Of a DNA stretch of 63,300 nucleotides, positions 17,981-26,305 are shown one piece after another. A program made the translations under genes and the position numbers. This stretch comes from Desulfobulbus sp. (lineage in GTDB: Bacteria; Desulfobacterota; Desulfobulbia; Desulfobulbales; Desulfobulbaceae). The notes under the pieces are model-generated. The model was given only the letters and a program-made list of their open reading frames with translations, searched no databases and had not been told where the DNA came from. The stretch lies in the NCBI GenBank assembly GCA_003604995.1, contig QZJD01000078.1:1-63300 (forward strand), in the 5' to 3' direction. Within the stretch, counting starts at the first letter, position 1; each line of letters begins with the position of its first letter.

Positions 17981-19192
17981 ATGAACGCCCACGCACAAAC
18001 GCCCTGGACGACACGCCAGACAGTGGAATCGGTGCGCCCGCAGGTGCGCGATCTCCTCCTGGCCATCCCGGCTTTTGCAGAGATGGGCCCGGAAGAACGC
18101 ACCGAACTCGCCGGCAACATGGTCAAGGTGCTGTCCTACATCGCCAATCCCAACGGCCTGACCGACGCGATCGCCGGCCAGGCAGCCCCGATGCCGGCGG
18201 CCCGCGCCCAGGAAGAAGAGAGCGCGGCGGATGCCACCCGCCGCAGCCTTTCCCAATCCCCCGGCATGGTGGGGAAGGATTTCAAAGCGGGCGCGGTGCG
18301 CGAGGGGGTGGAGCAGTTCGGCGCCCTGGTCAAGAAGGTGGATTTCCCCAAGTTCGTCGGCGGGCTCATCAAGAACGTTTTTCAAGCCATCGTCGAGTCG
18401 TCCATTGAGCAGATGCGGGCATACGGAGAATTGATCGCCAACGTGGCCAAGACCGTGGACCAGTTCATGGCCGACAATATTTCCGCGGGCGCCGGCCGCG
18501 ACTGGCTGGCCGAACGGTATCCCGATGCGCTGGGGGTGGAGGTCACGCCTGGGGCAAGCGGTTTCGCGGAGGAGGGCGAGGAGCCGCCGCCCACGTCCCA
18601 GCTCAGCCCTCGCGGGGACAATCCGCAGCAGCGGCTTGCGGAGATAAGCCGGGATCTTAATCTCGACCCGCCCGTGTCCGACATCTCCGACGCCAATGCC
18701 GAACTGCGCCTGGTCACGGCGGCCCGGCTGCACATGGCTAAGTCCAGGCAGCAGTTGCTCGCTTCCATGGTGATGCTGGGGATCAACCGCATCGTGGTCA
18801 CCGACGGCACGATCAACGCCAAGGTGGTGTTCGACATGCGCGCCGAGGACAAGGCCAAACGCGAATACAAGGCCTCCATGCACGACCGGGAGTCCCAGCG
18901 CTACCGGGAAAGCGTCAATGCAAGCTATGGCGGCTGGTTCTCTCCGTACGACATGTCCGCCTCGTTTGAGGGAGAGCAGGAGCATGTGGCCACGGTCGGC
19001 TCCTCGGTGGATGAAACCAGCGAGTCCAAGGCCGAAGTAAAGGCGAAGCTGTCCGGCGAGGTGCGCGTCAATTTCAAGAGCGACTACCTGCCGCTGGAAA
19101 AGATGGCGACCCCGGAAATGATGTCGGTGATTCAGGGCAATTCCACGCCCTTCAATCCGAATAAGGCCGGCGCCCAGGCCCGGAAGGAATGA
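17981..19192 (+). CDS. Operon paralogue family member 3 (unknown function)
   Basis: The 403-residue protein has the same order of elements as member 2. The N-terminal unit is VRDLLLAIPAFAEMG. The core at about 121-182 has FVGGLIKNVFQAIVESS and NISAGAGRDWLAERYP. The block at about 252-290 has LLASMVMLGINRIVVTDG, and the C-terminal motif has VRVNFKSDYLPLEKMATPE. The region between the last two blocks is rich in charged and aromatic residues and differs from member 2. It is 18 bp from member 2 and overlaps the next gene by ATGA, so stoichiometry may be set by coupling. Confidence 0.8.
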   Translation: MNAHAQTPWTTRQTVESVRPQVRDLLLAIPAFAEMGPEERTELAGNMVKVLSYIANPNGLTDAIAGQAAPMPAARAQEEESAADATRRSLSQSPGMVGKDFKAGAVREGVEQFGALVKKVDFPKFVGGLIKNVFQAIVESSIEQMRAYGELIANVAKTVDQFMADNISAGAGRDWLAERYPDALGVEVTPGASGFAEEGEEPPPTSQLSPRGDNPQQRLAEISRDLNLDPPVSDISDANAELRLVTAARLHMAKSRQQLLASMVMLGINRIVVTDGTINAKVVFDMRAEDKAKREYKASMHDRESQRYRESVNASYGGWFSPYDMSASFEGEQEHVATVGSSVDETSESKAEVKAKLSGEVRVNFKSDYLPLEKMATPEMMSVIQGNSTPFNPNKAGAQARKE

Positions 19193-20133
19193 CGGAGATG
19201 GCCGTTGCGGGGGGAGAGGTCGGTCTGGAACTGAGTCTGCGCCGCGCCGAGGCTCTCATAGGCAGCGCTGCCGCCGTGGCGCTGGCGCTGGATGATTTCG
19301 CCATCAATCTGCCGCCGGTCTCTGTGGGAGCCGTTGACCAGGCGCAGCTGCGGGCGATTGCCACCCTGTATCTCGCCTCCGAACTGGAGGCCGCCGGCGT
19401 GATCCCGGCCGTGGAGACCCTGACCCGGCTCGCCCGAAGCGGCAGTCTGCCGGTCGATCTGGGCTCGGCAACCGCTCTGGTGCAGGCGTTTTGGCAGGGG
19501 CGGAACGAGCGGGCCACCGGTGATGAACGACGCGGTTTTTTCTCCGGCCTGTTCGGGACGTCCGGCCCGGAGAATGCCGCGCAGCAGCGCAACCTCGATT
19601 TCGAAGAGCTGCTGATCGATCTTTGCGAAGCGTTATACAAGCTCGATGAACAGGCCAGCAACACCAGTTGGGGCGGGGTGGCCCAGCAGGCGCGAGTGCG
19701 CAGGGCGGCCCAGCGTCTGATCGTCAACCTGGTGGGGATATCGAGCAGGATCACCGTGTTTCTTGCCCAGGAAATCCTGGCCGCCTTGCGGTCCGCGCTG
19801 CAGATCCTCGGCCATCCCGCGGTGAAGGCGGCATTTCGCGCCAGGACCCCCTGGGAGGTGGTCGCGGCCATCGAGCGGTGGGCCAATGCCGGGGAGCGAA
19901 TCCGGGAATATGATCTGCATCTGCGGCGGGGGCAAGCCGGCATGACCCTGCTCGCTTGGTTGGCGGATGCCGCGCCCGTCCTCGATGCGGAGGGCAAGCC
20001 CATCGTCGGCTTGGATCATCCGGTGGTTGTCGCGGCCATTGAATGGCTGGAAGCCTCCCTTGCCTTGAGTGAACGGGTCGCCCCGGTCCCTGCCAAGGCC
20101 GACGGTTCGCCCTGGGCCGCGCTGGCGGGGTGA
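19189..20133 (+). CDS. Helical operon protein, short paralogue of 13763-15526
   Basis: The 314-residue protein corresponds to the C-terminal part of the 587-residue protein upstream (see VRRAAQRLIVNL at about 169 and PWEVVAAI at about 220), but with its own N-terminal region. That region contains LALDDFAINLPPVSVG, a strand pair not found in the longer paralogue. No enzyme motif or membrane segment is seen. ATG 19189 overlaps the preceding stop (ATGA); ATG 19198 is an alternative. Its stop overlaps the GTG of the next gene. Confidence 0.75.
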   Translation: MTEMAVAGGEVGLELSLRRAEALIGSAAAVALALDDFAINLPPVSVGAVDQAQLRAIATLYLASELEAAGVIPAVETLTRLARSGSLPVDLGSATALVQAFWQGRNERATGDERRGFFSGLFGTSGPENAAQQRNLDFEELLIDLCEALYKLDEQASNTSWGGVAQQARVRRAAQRLIVNLVGISSRITVFLAQEILAALRSALQILGHPAVKAAFRARTPWEVVAAIERWANAGERIREYDLHLRRGQAGMTLLAWLADAAPVLDAEGKPIVGLDHPVVVAAIEWLEASLALSERVAPVPAKADGSPWAALAG

Positions 20134-22280
20134 AGGGCATGGCCTCGGCGGATACGTGGACAAGGCAGCCTCCCGAGGAGGTCCGGCGAGTCGTTCGCGC
20201 GCTGCTGGCCGACAGCCCGGAATTTCGTGCGCTGGATCCGGCCACCCGTTTGTCGTTGGCCCGTGGCCTGGTCAAAATTTGCGCAGCGGCGCTGGTCCTC
20301 TCCGCCGAAACGGAGGAGGCGAGGGGAGCCGCAGGCGAGTCCGTCCCCTTGGCTCTCGCTCAGGGGGCGGGCAGCGAGTTCAGCGGTGTAGCGGCCGCCA
20401 AAGTTGCTGAAACCACGCAGCAGATCCTCAACGCCGTCTCCTTTCCCCGTTTCGTCACCGAACTCATCAACGGCGTATTCAAGGCCCTGGTCGATACCAA
20501 TCAGCAGCAGATTCAGTCCTATGTGGAATTGGTCCGCAACCTGGCATCCTCGACGGAAGGGTTTGCTGATGCCAATATCGGTCCGGGCGGGGCGCGGCAG
20601 TGGTTGGCGGATCGGTTTCCGGAATCTTTTGTGGTGGAGGGGGAGAGCGATGCGTGGGAATCGGATCAACCCCTGACCCCGGAAGAACAGGCGGAACGGG
20701 CGGCAACAATCCGTTTGCGCCTGCGGCCGGGGGCTCGCATGCCGTCCGAGACGGCCTTGCGATCGGCGCTCGGGCTGGGGCCGCAGGATTCGGTGCCGGG
20801 GGGCGATCCGGAAAGCCTGGTGCCGCTGGCCCGCATCGCCATGGCGCGCAACCGCCAGCAGATGCTGTCCACCATGGTAATGCTCGGCATGCAGCGTATC
20901 GTCATCGAGAGCGGCCGGTTGCACGCCTCCATGCGTTTCCACATCGATACCCGCAGCGCGGCCCAGCAGGACCGCGGCAGCCAGTTTGACCTGCGGAATA
21001 CCGCGTCGGTGGCGGGTAATGTCGGCTTCGGCCCCTGGGGGGCCAGCGCCAGCATGACCAACACCATCGGCTATGTATCGACCCAGAAAACTCAGACCAC
21101 CGAGGAGATGAACACCGACCTGGACCTGAATTCTTCGGTGGAACTGATCTTCAAAACCGATTACCTGCCGCTGGATCGCCTGGCCGGCCGGGAGCAGGTC
21201 GACCGGATCAAGGTCAACACCTTGAATCCGGAAGCCGAAGCCAAGGCGTCCGGCGAAGCGCGGCAGGCAAGGGAGAAGCGCATCGCCGACAGCGACAGCA
21301 AACGCCGGGATGCCTTGGGCAAGGCGATTCCGCCGCCCGCGGCTCCCGCTCCCCCCGCCCCCGGTGCACCGGGCAGTGTTGACGCCGCCAAAAAGGCGCG
21401 CGAGGACGCCGGGAAAACGAAAAAGGCCGAGACCACAAAACCAGGCGGTCCCGCCGAAAGCAAGCCGCCCGCCCCCGGCGGAACCCCGCCGGGGGCCACC
21501 GGTACCCCATCGGCTAAAACCGCAGCCCCATCCCCCAGGCCGCCGGCAGAAAAAAAACCGGCCCCGCAGGCCGGAACCGGGGAGGCCGGCAAGGGACCCG
21601 TCGCGAAAGAGACCGGCCTCTCAGGGCAATCGCGGGCGTTCTCGCTGCCGCCGCCGTCGCCCTTGTCAAGGCCCGGCGGCCCCCCCAATCCCCAGGCCCG
21701 CAATCTCGGATCGATACCGGACCGGACGGCGACCCCGCCGGTGGCGGACCGCCCTCCCGATGTCGTTTTTGTGCCGACCCCACCGGAGGTGGTCGACGAG
21801 ATGCTTGGCCTGGCCGCCCCGCACAAAGGGGACCTGCTCTATGATCTGGGCTGCGGGGACGGACGGATCGTCGTGGCGGCAGCCAGGAACTACGGTTGTC
21901 GCGCGGTGGGGTTCGATATCGATCCGCAACGGGTCGCTGCATCGGCGGCGAATGTCAGAAAAAACGGTCTGGACCACCTGGCCGCGATCGAGCAGCAGGA
22001 TATGTTCACCGTCAACCTGAGCCAAGCGGACGTGGTGACGGTGTATCTCCTGCCGGAGCTGAACAGCCGGCTCATTCCGCGATTTGCAACCATGAAGCCG
22101 GGGGCCCGGATCGTTTCGCACGACTTCGACATGAAGGGGATCATTCCGGATAGGGTGGTGCAGCTGTACGTGCCGCGTCTCCACATGTACAAGACGATCT
22201 ATCTCTGGGTGACGCCGCTGAAAAGGGCTTCCGTCCCGGTCAGGCGCGAATGGGCCAATTCCGTGGCGTTGACCGCTTGA
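20130..22280 (+). CDS. Operon paralogue family member 4 fused to a SAM-dependent methyltransferase
   Basis: Residues 1-355 carry the paralogue family blocks: FVTELINGVFKALVDTN and NIGPGGARQWLADRFP at about 104-165, LSTMVMLGMQRIVIESG at about 240-257, and VELIFKTDYLPLDRLAG near 336. Residues about 360-540 are a Pro/Ala/Lys-rich linker. Residues about 545-716 are a class I methyltransferase with motif I DLGCGDGRIVVAAA, an acidic FDIDPQR and a later YLLPELNSRLIP. The substrate is unknown; modification of system proteins is one possibility. GTG 20130 overlaps the previous stop; ATG 20139 is an alternative start. It is the last gene of the operon. Confidence 0.85.
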   Translation: MKGMASADTWTRQPPEEVRRVVRALLADSPEFRALDPATRLSLARGLVKICAAALVLSAETEEARGAAGESVPLALAQGAGSEFSGVAAAKVAETTQQILNAVSFPRFVTELINGVFKALVDTNQQQIQSYVELVRNLASSTEGFADANIGPGGARQWLADRFPESFVVEGESDAWESDQPLTPEEQAERAATIRLRLRPGARMPSETALRSALGLGPQDSVPGGDPESLVPLARIAMARNRQQMLSTMVMLGMQRIVIESGRLHASMRFHIDTRSAAQQDRGSQFDLRNTASVAGNVGFGPWGASASMTNTIGYVSTQKTQTTEEMNTDLDLNSSVELIFKTDYLPLDRLAGREQVDRIKVNTLNPEAEAKASGEARQAREKRIADSDSKRRDALGKAIPPPAAPAPPAPGAPGSVDAAKKAREDAGKTKKAETTKPGGPAESKPPAPGGTPPGATGTPSAKTAAPSPRPPAEKKPAPQAGTGEAGKGPVAKETGLSGQSRAFSLPPPSPLSRPGGPPNPQARNLGSIPDRTATPPVADRPPDVVFVPTPPEVVDEMLGLAAPHKGDLLYDLGCGDGRIVVAAARNYGCRAVGFDIDPQRVAASAANVRKNGLDHLAAIEQQDMFTVNLSQADVVTVYLLPELNSRLIPRFATMKPGARIVSHDFDMKGIIPDRVVQLYVPRLHMYKTIYLWVTPLKRASVPVRREWANSVALTA

Positions 22281-22408
22281 TTCCTCCACCCTGGTCTTCT
22301 TCCCGCCCCAGTTCGATCCTTTTTCTTGCCTGACGGGAAGGAAAGAGTTTAACTGAGAGTCCCCGGTCTATCTGACAAAATGAAGAAAGCCAGAGAAGGA
22401 GGACTGCC

Positions 22409-23020
22409 ATGAAACTGCTCGTTGTCTACTATTCAATGTACGGACACATCTACCAAATGGCCCGGAGCATCATGGAGGGCGCCCGGTCCGTGGAGGGAGT
22501 TCAGGTCGAATTGCGGCGGGTGCCGGAGACTTTGCCCCGGGAGGTTATCGAAAAGATGGGGGCGACGGCGACCATTGATGCCCAGAAGGAGGTGCCGGTC
22601 TGCACCATTGATGAACTCGGGGAAGCAGACGCGATTATCTTCGGTACCCCCACCCGCTTCGGCAACATGTGCGGCCAGATGAAGCAGTTCCTTGACGCGG
22701 CCGGGCAACTGTGGATGCGCGGCGCCCTGGTCGGCAAGGCCGGCAGCGTGTTCGCCAGCTCCAACACCCAGCATGGCGGCCAGGAGTCGACCATCCTCAG
22801 CTGCCACATCGTCCTGCTGCATCTGGGCATGGTCGTGGTCGGCCTGCCCTACAGTTTCCAGGGCCAGATGAGCATTGACCGGATCATCGGATGCTCCCCC
22901 TACGGCGCCTCAACGGTTGCCGGGCCCGACGGCAGCCGCACTCCCAATGAGATTGATCTTGCGGGCGCCCGCTACCAGGGAGAGCACGTGGCAAAGATTG
23001 CCAGGAAACTTGCCGGGTAG
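22409..23020 (+). CDS. wrbA: NAD(P)H:quinone oxidoreductase, WrbA type
   Basis: The 203-residue flavodoxin-fold enzyme shows the WrbA pattern: [15 protein letters not shown] for the FMN phosphate loop, [18 protein letters not shown] for the isoalloxazine site, and [14 protein letters not shown] with the family-specific His. It should catalyse two-electron quinone reduction in the cytoplasm. Ribosome site AAGGAGG precedes ATG 22409. It lies 128 bp after the peptidase operon with no strong terminator between, but has no obvious link to that system. Confidence 0.95.
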   Translation: MKLLVVYYSMYGHIYQMARSIMEGARSVEGVQVELRRVPETLPREVIEKMGATATIDAQKEVPVCTIDELGEADAIIFGTPTRFGNMCGQMKQFLDAAGQLWMRGALVGKAGSVFASSNTQHGGQESTILSCHIVLLHLGMVVVGLPYSFQGQMSIDRIIGCSPYGASTVAGPDGSRTPNEIDLAGARYQGEHVAKIARKLAG

Positions 23021-23091
23021 GGTTGATGGCGTCGTCCTTCGGGGCGGCAGGCGGCAGCCGCCTCAAAGCCGGCATGGTCCGCGGGCAGGTG

Positions 23092-23913
23092 CTATCGTTT
23101 CGGTGGGCGAGGACCTGATGGGCGGGTCGATCCGCAGGGTGTCGGGGAAGGAAAAAGCGCGCCGGTACCGTTGCGGACCGAGTGCGCCCAGAGGGGGACC
23201 TGTTGCCAGGCGTTGCGCATGCGGCCGTGCAATCCCTCAAGGTCCGGGGTGTATTTTCGAAGTAAATCCCAGAAGCGGCCGGTGTGATTGTGCTCCTGAA
23301 TGTGGCAGAGCTCGTGCAGGAGCACATAGCGCATCAGGTCCGGCTCCAGGAAGAGCAGCTTGCAGTTCAGGCTGATTGCTCCGGCGGCCGAGCAACTGCC
23401 CCAGCGGCTCCGCTGGTTCCTGACCGTCAGCCGGCTATAGCAAAGGCCGGTTTCGGCGGCTGCATCCGCCAGCAGGTGCGGTAGCGCCTCCCTGGCCCGC
23501 AGTGCCAGCCATTGGCGCAGTACGGCCTTGCGGCAGGCGTCGTCGGTTGTGGCGCCGAAGACCTGGATTTTGCCTGGTAGCACTGTAGCGCCGGTTGTCG
23601 TGTTGCCGGGAGCGTCCCGGTATTCCACCTCCCAGCTCTCGGCCAGGGCGGGCAGAACAATGGTCCGGGGCGGAGGTGGGTCCGGGTCCGGCAGGTTTTG
23701 CATTCGCGCGAGATGTTCCAGCCGTTCGGCAATCCACGCACTTTTTCCAGCCACCATGGCTTCGATTTCCGAAAAGCCCAGCCAGCGGGGGGCGCTTACG
23801 GTCAAGCCCTCCACGCTTATTCTGAGACAGAGATTTCTGTTTCTGGCGGAGGAACGGATCCGGTACGCCAGCAGCCGTCCGTCGGGCAGGGGAAGATGGG
23901 CGAAACGGGTCAT
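23092..23913 (-). CDS. YgjP-like zinc metallopeptidase
   Basis: The 273-residue protein has the YgjP/DUF45 layout. The N-terminal region has RSSARNRNLCLRIS, the middle has VRNQRSRWGSCSAAGAISLN, and the active site is HELCHIQEHNHTGRFW at about 200-215, giving an HExxH-like zinc site (HELCH) with a third His. It is predicted to be cytoplasmic. The 3' end has an extra Pro/Ser/Arg-rich tail. The start overlaps the stop of the upstream lipoprotein gene (ATGA), making it the last gene of the Mla-like operon, though the family is usually unrelated to lipid transport. Confidence 0.88.
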   Translation of the reverse strand: MTRFAHLPLPDGRLLAYRIRSSARNRNLCLRISVEGLTVSAPRWLGFSEIEAMVAGKSAWIAERLEHLARMQNLPDPDPPPPRTIVLPALAESWEVEYRDAPGNTTTGATVLPGKIQVFGATTDDACRKAVLRQWLALRAREALPHLLADAAAETGLCYSRLTVRNQRSRWGSCSAAGAISLNCKLLFLEPDLMRYVLLHELCHIQEHNHTGRFWDLLRKYTPDLEGLHGRMRNAWQQVPLWAHSVRNGTGALFPSPTPCGSTRPSGPRPPKR

Positions 23914-24539
23914 CGCGTGCTGGATGTCGACATCTGCGCAAGTTGCTGGGCGATCTCCGCGCTGAGGCTTGCCAGGGCCTCGCTCAGCGCCGCGGCCAGT
24001 CCTTCCTCGTCCGGGCCGGGAGGTGTTTGCCGGTAACTGCCGCGTCGAGGGGAAAGCAGCTCCTTGCCGCTGCGGTCGGTTATCGTCCAGCGCGCCTCCA
24101 GGAGGGCGCTCCCGTCTGCCGCACCCTCGCAGCGCAGTATTTCCAGACTGACCTGATAATCAACCGGGGTTGCAAGATCCCAGGGGTAGAGGAGAAGATG
24201 CTCGGTGGCGAGCAGGGTCGCCAGGTTGTCCCGGAGGACCCAGGCAATGTTGGCGGCTAATGGTTCGGCCCAGCGGTGCCGGTCGGCCATTTGCAGGCGG
24301 CTGGTGCCGGTCCGCCGGATGAGTTGCGGGCGTTCCAGGTGTTCCTGCAAGCGTACCGGGCCGACCCCGAGGAGCAGGTCGCCGTCGGCAGGCAGAGAGA
24401 CTGGGAGAGGTTCGCCTCTGACCGGCGCCAGCTGGTAATAGCTGATCGGGACGCTCCGGCCGCAGCCGGTCAACAGCAGGAAGGCGGCCAGGATCAATAG
24501 GGAGGTGCGGGGTTGCGGCAGGGCGAATTTGATATTCAT
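23910..24539 (-). CDS. PqiC-family outer-membrane lipoprotein (ABC transport auxiliary)
   Basis: The 209-residue protein has a lipoprotein signal with lipobox LLTGC (lipidated Cys26). The mature part has the PqiC/ABC_trans_aux pattern: SYYQLAPVRG, LGVGPVRLQEHLERPQLI and RHRWAEPLAANIAWVLRDNL. Such lipoproteins pair with MCE proteins to move phospholipids between membranes. Its overlap with the MCE gene at 24536 supports that role here. Confidence 0.88.
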   Translation of the reverse strand: MNIKFALPQPRTSLLILAAFLLLTGCGRSVPISYYQLAPVRGEPLPVSLPADGDLLLGVGPVRLQEHLERPQLIRRTGTSRLQMADRHRWAEPLAANIAWVLRDNLATLLATEHLLLYPWDLATPVDYQVSLEILRCEGAADGSALLEARWTITDRSGKELLSPRRGSYRQTPPGPDEEGLAAALSEALASLSAEIAQQLAQMSTSSTR

Positions 24540-25555
24540 GGGCGATCTTCTCCAGTATCCTTGCCTCTGAGCAGGGCCTCGGGCTGCTGTTCCAGGGTCT
24601 CCGCCAGCTGACGCAGGGAGCGTGCGGTCCGGGCGATTTCCGTTGCGGCGGCGTTGAGATTCTGCACGGTGGGCGAGCGCGAATCGGCCAGCTGGTGCAG
24701 GGTCACCGAGGCCGCGGCCAGTTCATCGCCCGCCCTGGCGATTCCGGCCGCCAGCGGGGAATCCGGCGCGGCAATTGCGCTGACCCTGTCCGCCGCCTCG
24801 CCGACCCGATCCATGGCCTGCCGCACCGAGAGCACGGCCTGGCCCAGTTCATTCAGATTCGTCCGTACTTCGGCGACCAGCGGTTCGCTTTCCTTGTCCA
24901 GCCTGGCGGACAGGGATTCAAGATGGCCGAGGACCGAACTCAGCTGCCCCGGGATGCGTTTGGTGGCCTCCGAGCCCAGCAGGGTTTTCAGGGAGTTATT
25001 GATGGAAGAAATATCCGAGAGGAACTTGTCCATGGGAAAACCCTCCAGCATGGTGGTCAGTTCCTCCACGGTGGTGGGAATGGTCGGAATCTCGCTTTGC
25101 CCTGCATCCGTGCCGACGAAACGGGCGGCCTTGTCGGGGTGGAAATCCAGGTCCACGAAGCGCTGGCCGGTGAGCAGGCTCTTGACCTTGAGCCGCGCAC
25201 GCAGGCCGCGCTCGATCAGGTCTTGGATGGTGCTGCGGTCCTGCAGATTGATCCGTTCGCCCGCAGGGGTCATCACCGGATGCGATTCAAGTTCGATGAT
25301 CACCGGCACCATGAAACGTTGGCCTTCCTGACCCAGCCCGAGTCGGATGTCCTTGACCGTTCCTACCTTGACGCCGAGAAAGACCACCGGCGCTCCCACC
25401 TGCAATCCTTCCGCCGCCTCGTCGAAATAGAGGATGTGCTGATACTTTTTCTGGAACCACTGGCCGCCGGCCAGCAGCATGACCACGGTGACCGCGAGCG
25501 CCAGGGCGCCGAGGACAAAGCCCCCGATCAGGGCCGGGTTGGCGTGTCTGCTCAT
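24536..25555 (-). CDS. MlaD-family MCE protein (periplasmic lipid-binding subunit)
   Basis: The 339-residue protein has one N-terminal transmembrane helix (about 10-30, GFVLGALALAVTVVMLLAGG) and an MCE domain (about 38-120) with GLQVGAPVVFLGVKVGTVKD. A long, mostly helical C-terminal region typical of single-MCE proteins follows. It is anchored in the inner membrane and should form a hexameric lipid channel fed by the MlaE/MlaF transporter. ATGA overlaps join it to both neighbours. Confidence 0.9.
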   Translation of the reverse strand: MSRHANPALIGGFVLGALALAVTVVMLLAGGQWFQKKYQHILYFDEAAEGLQVGAPVVFLGVKVGTVKDIRLGLGQEGQRFMVPVIIELESHPVMTPAGERINLQDRSTIQDLIERGLRARLKVKSLLTGQRFVDLDFHPDKAARFVGTDAGQSEIPTIPTTVEELTTMLEGFPMDKFLSDISSINNSLKTLLGSEATKRIPGQLSSVLGHLESLSARLDKESEPLVAEVRTNLNELGQAVLSVRQAMDRVGEAADRVSAIAAPDSPLAAGIARAGDELAAASVTLHQLADSRSPTVQNLNAAATEIARTARSLRQLAETLEQQPEALLRGKDTGEDRP

Positions 25556-26301
25556 GCCGCTCCCCTCGTCAGAAAATGGCGGACCTTGGGGTCGCCGGAA
25601 TGGACCGCGACCCGGGGATCACCGGTGGCGATCATCGTCCGGGTTTCCGCGTCGAGAAAGACCGAATTATTGCCGATGCCCAGGATGCTGGCCAGCTCAT
25701 GGGTGATGACCACGATGGTCGTTCCCAGGCTGTCGCGCAGCTCGACGATCAGGTCGTCCAGCCGGCGGGCGGTGAGCGGGTCCAGGCCGGAGGAGGGCTC
25801 GTCGATGATCAGGATGTCCGGGTCCAGGGCCATGGCCCGAGCGAGTCCCGCCCGTTTTTTCATGCCGCCGCTCAGCTCCGAGGGGTAAAATTCCTCGAAG
25901 CCGGCCAGTCCGACCAGGGCCAGCTTGTAGGAGACGATCTCGCGGATGCGGGCCGCCGGCAGAGCGGTGTATTCGGCAAGAGGCAGGGCGACGTTTTCGG
26001 CAAGGGTCAGGGAGCTCCACAGGGCGCCCCCCTGGAACATGATTCCCAGCCGCCGCTTCAACCGTTCCTGTTCCTCGGGAGGCACCTGCCAGAAGTCCTC
26101 GCCGTCATAGAGGACCGTGCCGGCGGCCGGGCGCTGCAGGCCGATGAACGCCCGCATCAGGGTTGACTTGCCGCAGCCGTTGCCGCCCATGATCACGAAG
26201 ATGTCTCCCTTGTCCACCGTGAAATTGAGATCGCGCTGCACCACATACGTTCCGTAGGCCATGCTCAGGCCGCGTACCTCGATATGGGGAGCCTCGCCCA
26301 C
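25552..26301 (-). CDS. MlaF-type ABC transporter ATP-binding protein
   Basis: The 249-residue ATPase has Walker A GGNGCGKST (39-47), signature LSGGMKKRAGLAR near 143, Walker B ILIIDEPSSGLD and a terminal switch His in VITHE. The GGMKKR form of the signature is typical of Mla/MCE-associated ATPases. It powers lipid transport with the permease 4 bp upstream and the MCE protein it overlaps. Confidence 0.93.
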   Translation of the reverse strand: MGEAPHIEVRGLSMAYGTYVVQRDLNFTVDKGDIFVIMGGNGCGKSTLMRAFIGLQRPAAGTVLYDGEDFWQVPPEEQERLKRRLGIMFQGGALWSSLTLAENVALPLAEYTALPAARIREIVSYKLALVGLAGFEEFYPSELSGGMKKRAGLARAMALDPDILIIDEPSSGLDPLTARRLDDLIVELRDSLGTTIVVITHELASILGIGNNSVFLDAETRTMIATGDPRVAVHSGDPKVRHFLTRGAA

Positions 26302-26305
26302 CGTC

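Noticed and set aside
6262-22280. Operon as a contractile injection system or prophage
   Set aside because: No sheath, tube, baseplate, AAA+ ATPase, portal, terminase or capsid pattern was seen in any product.
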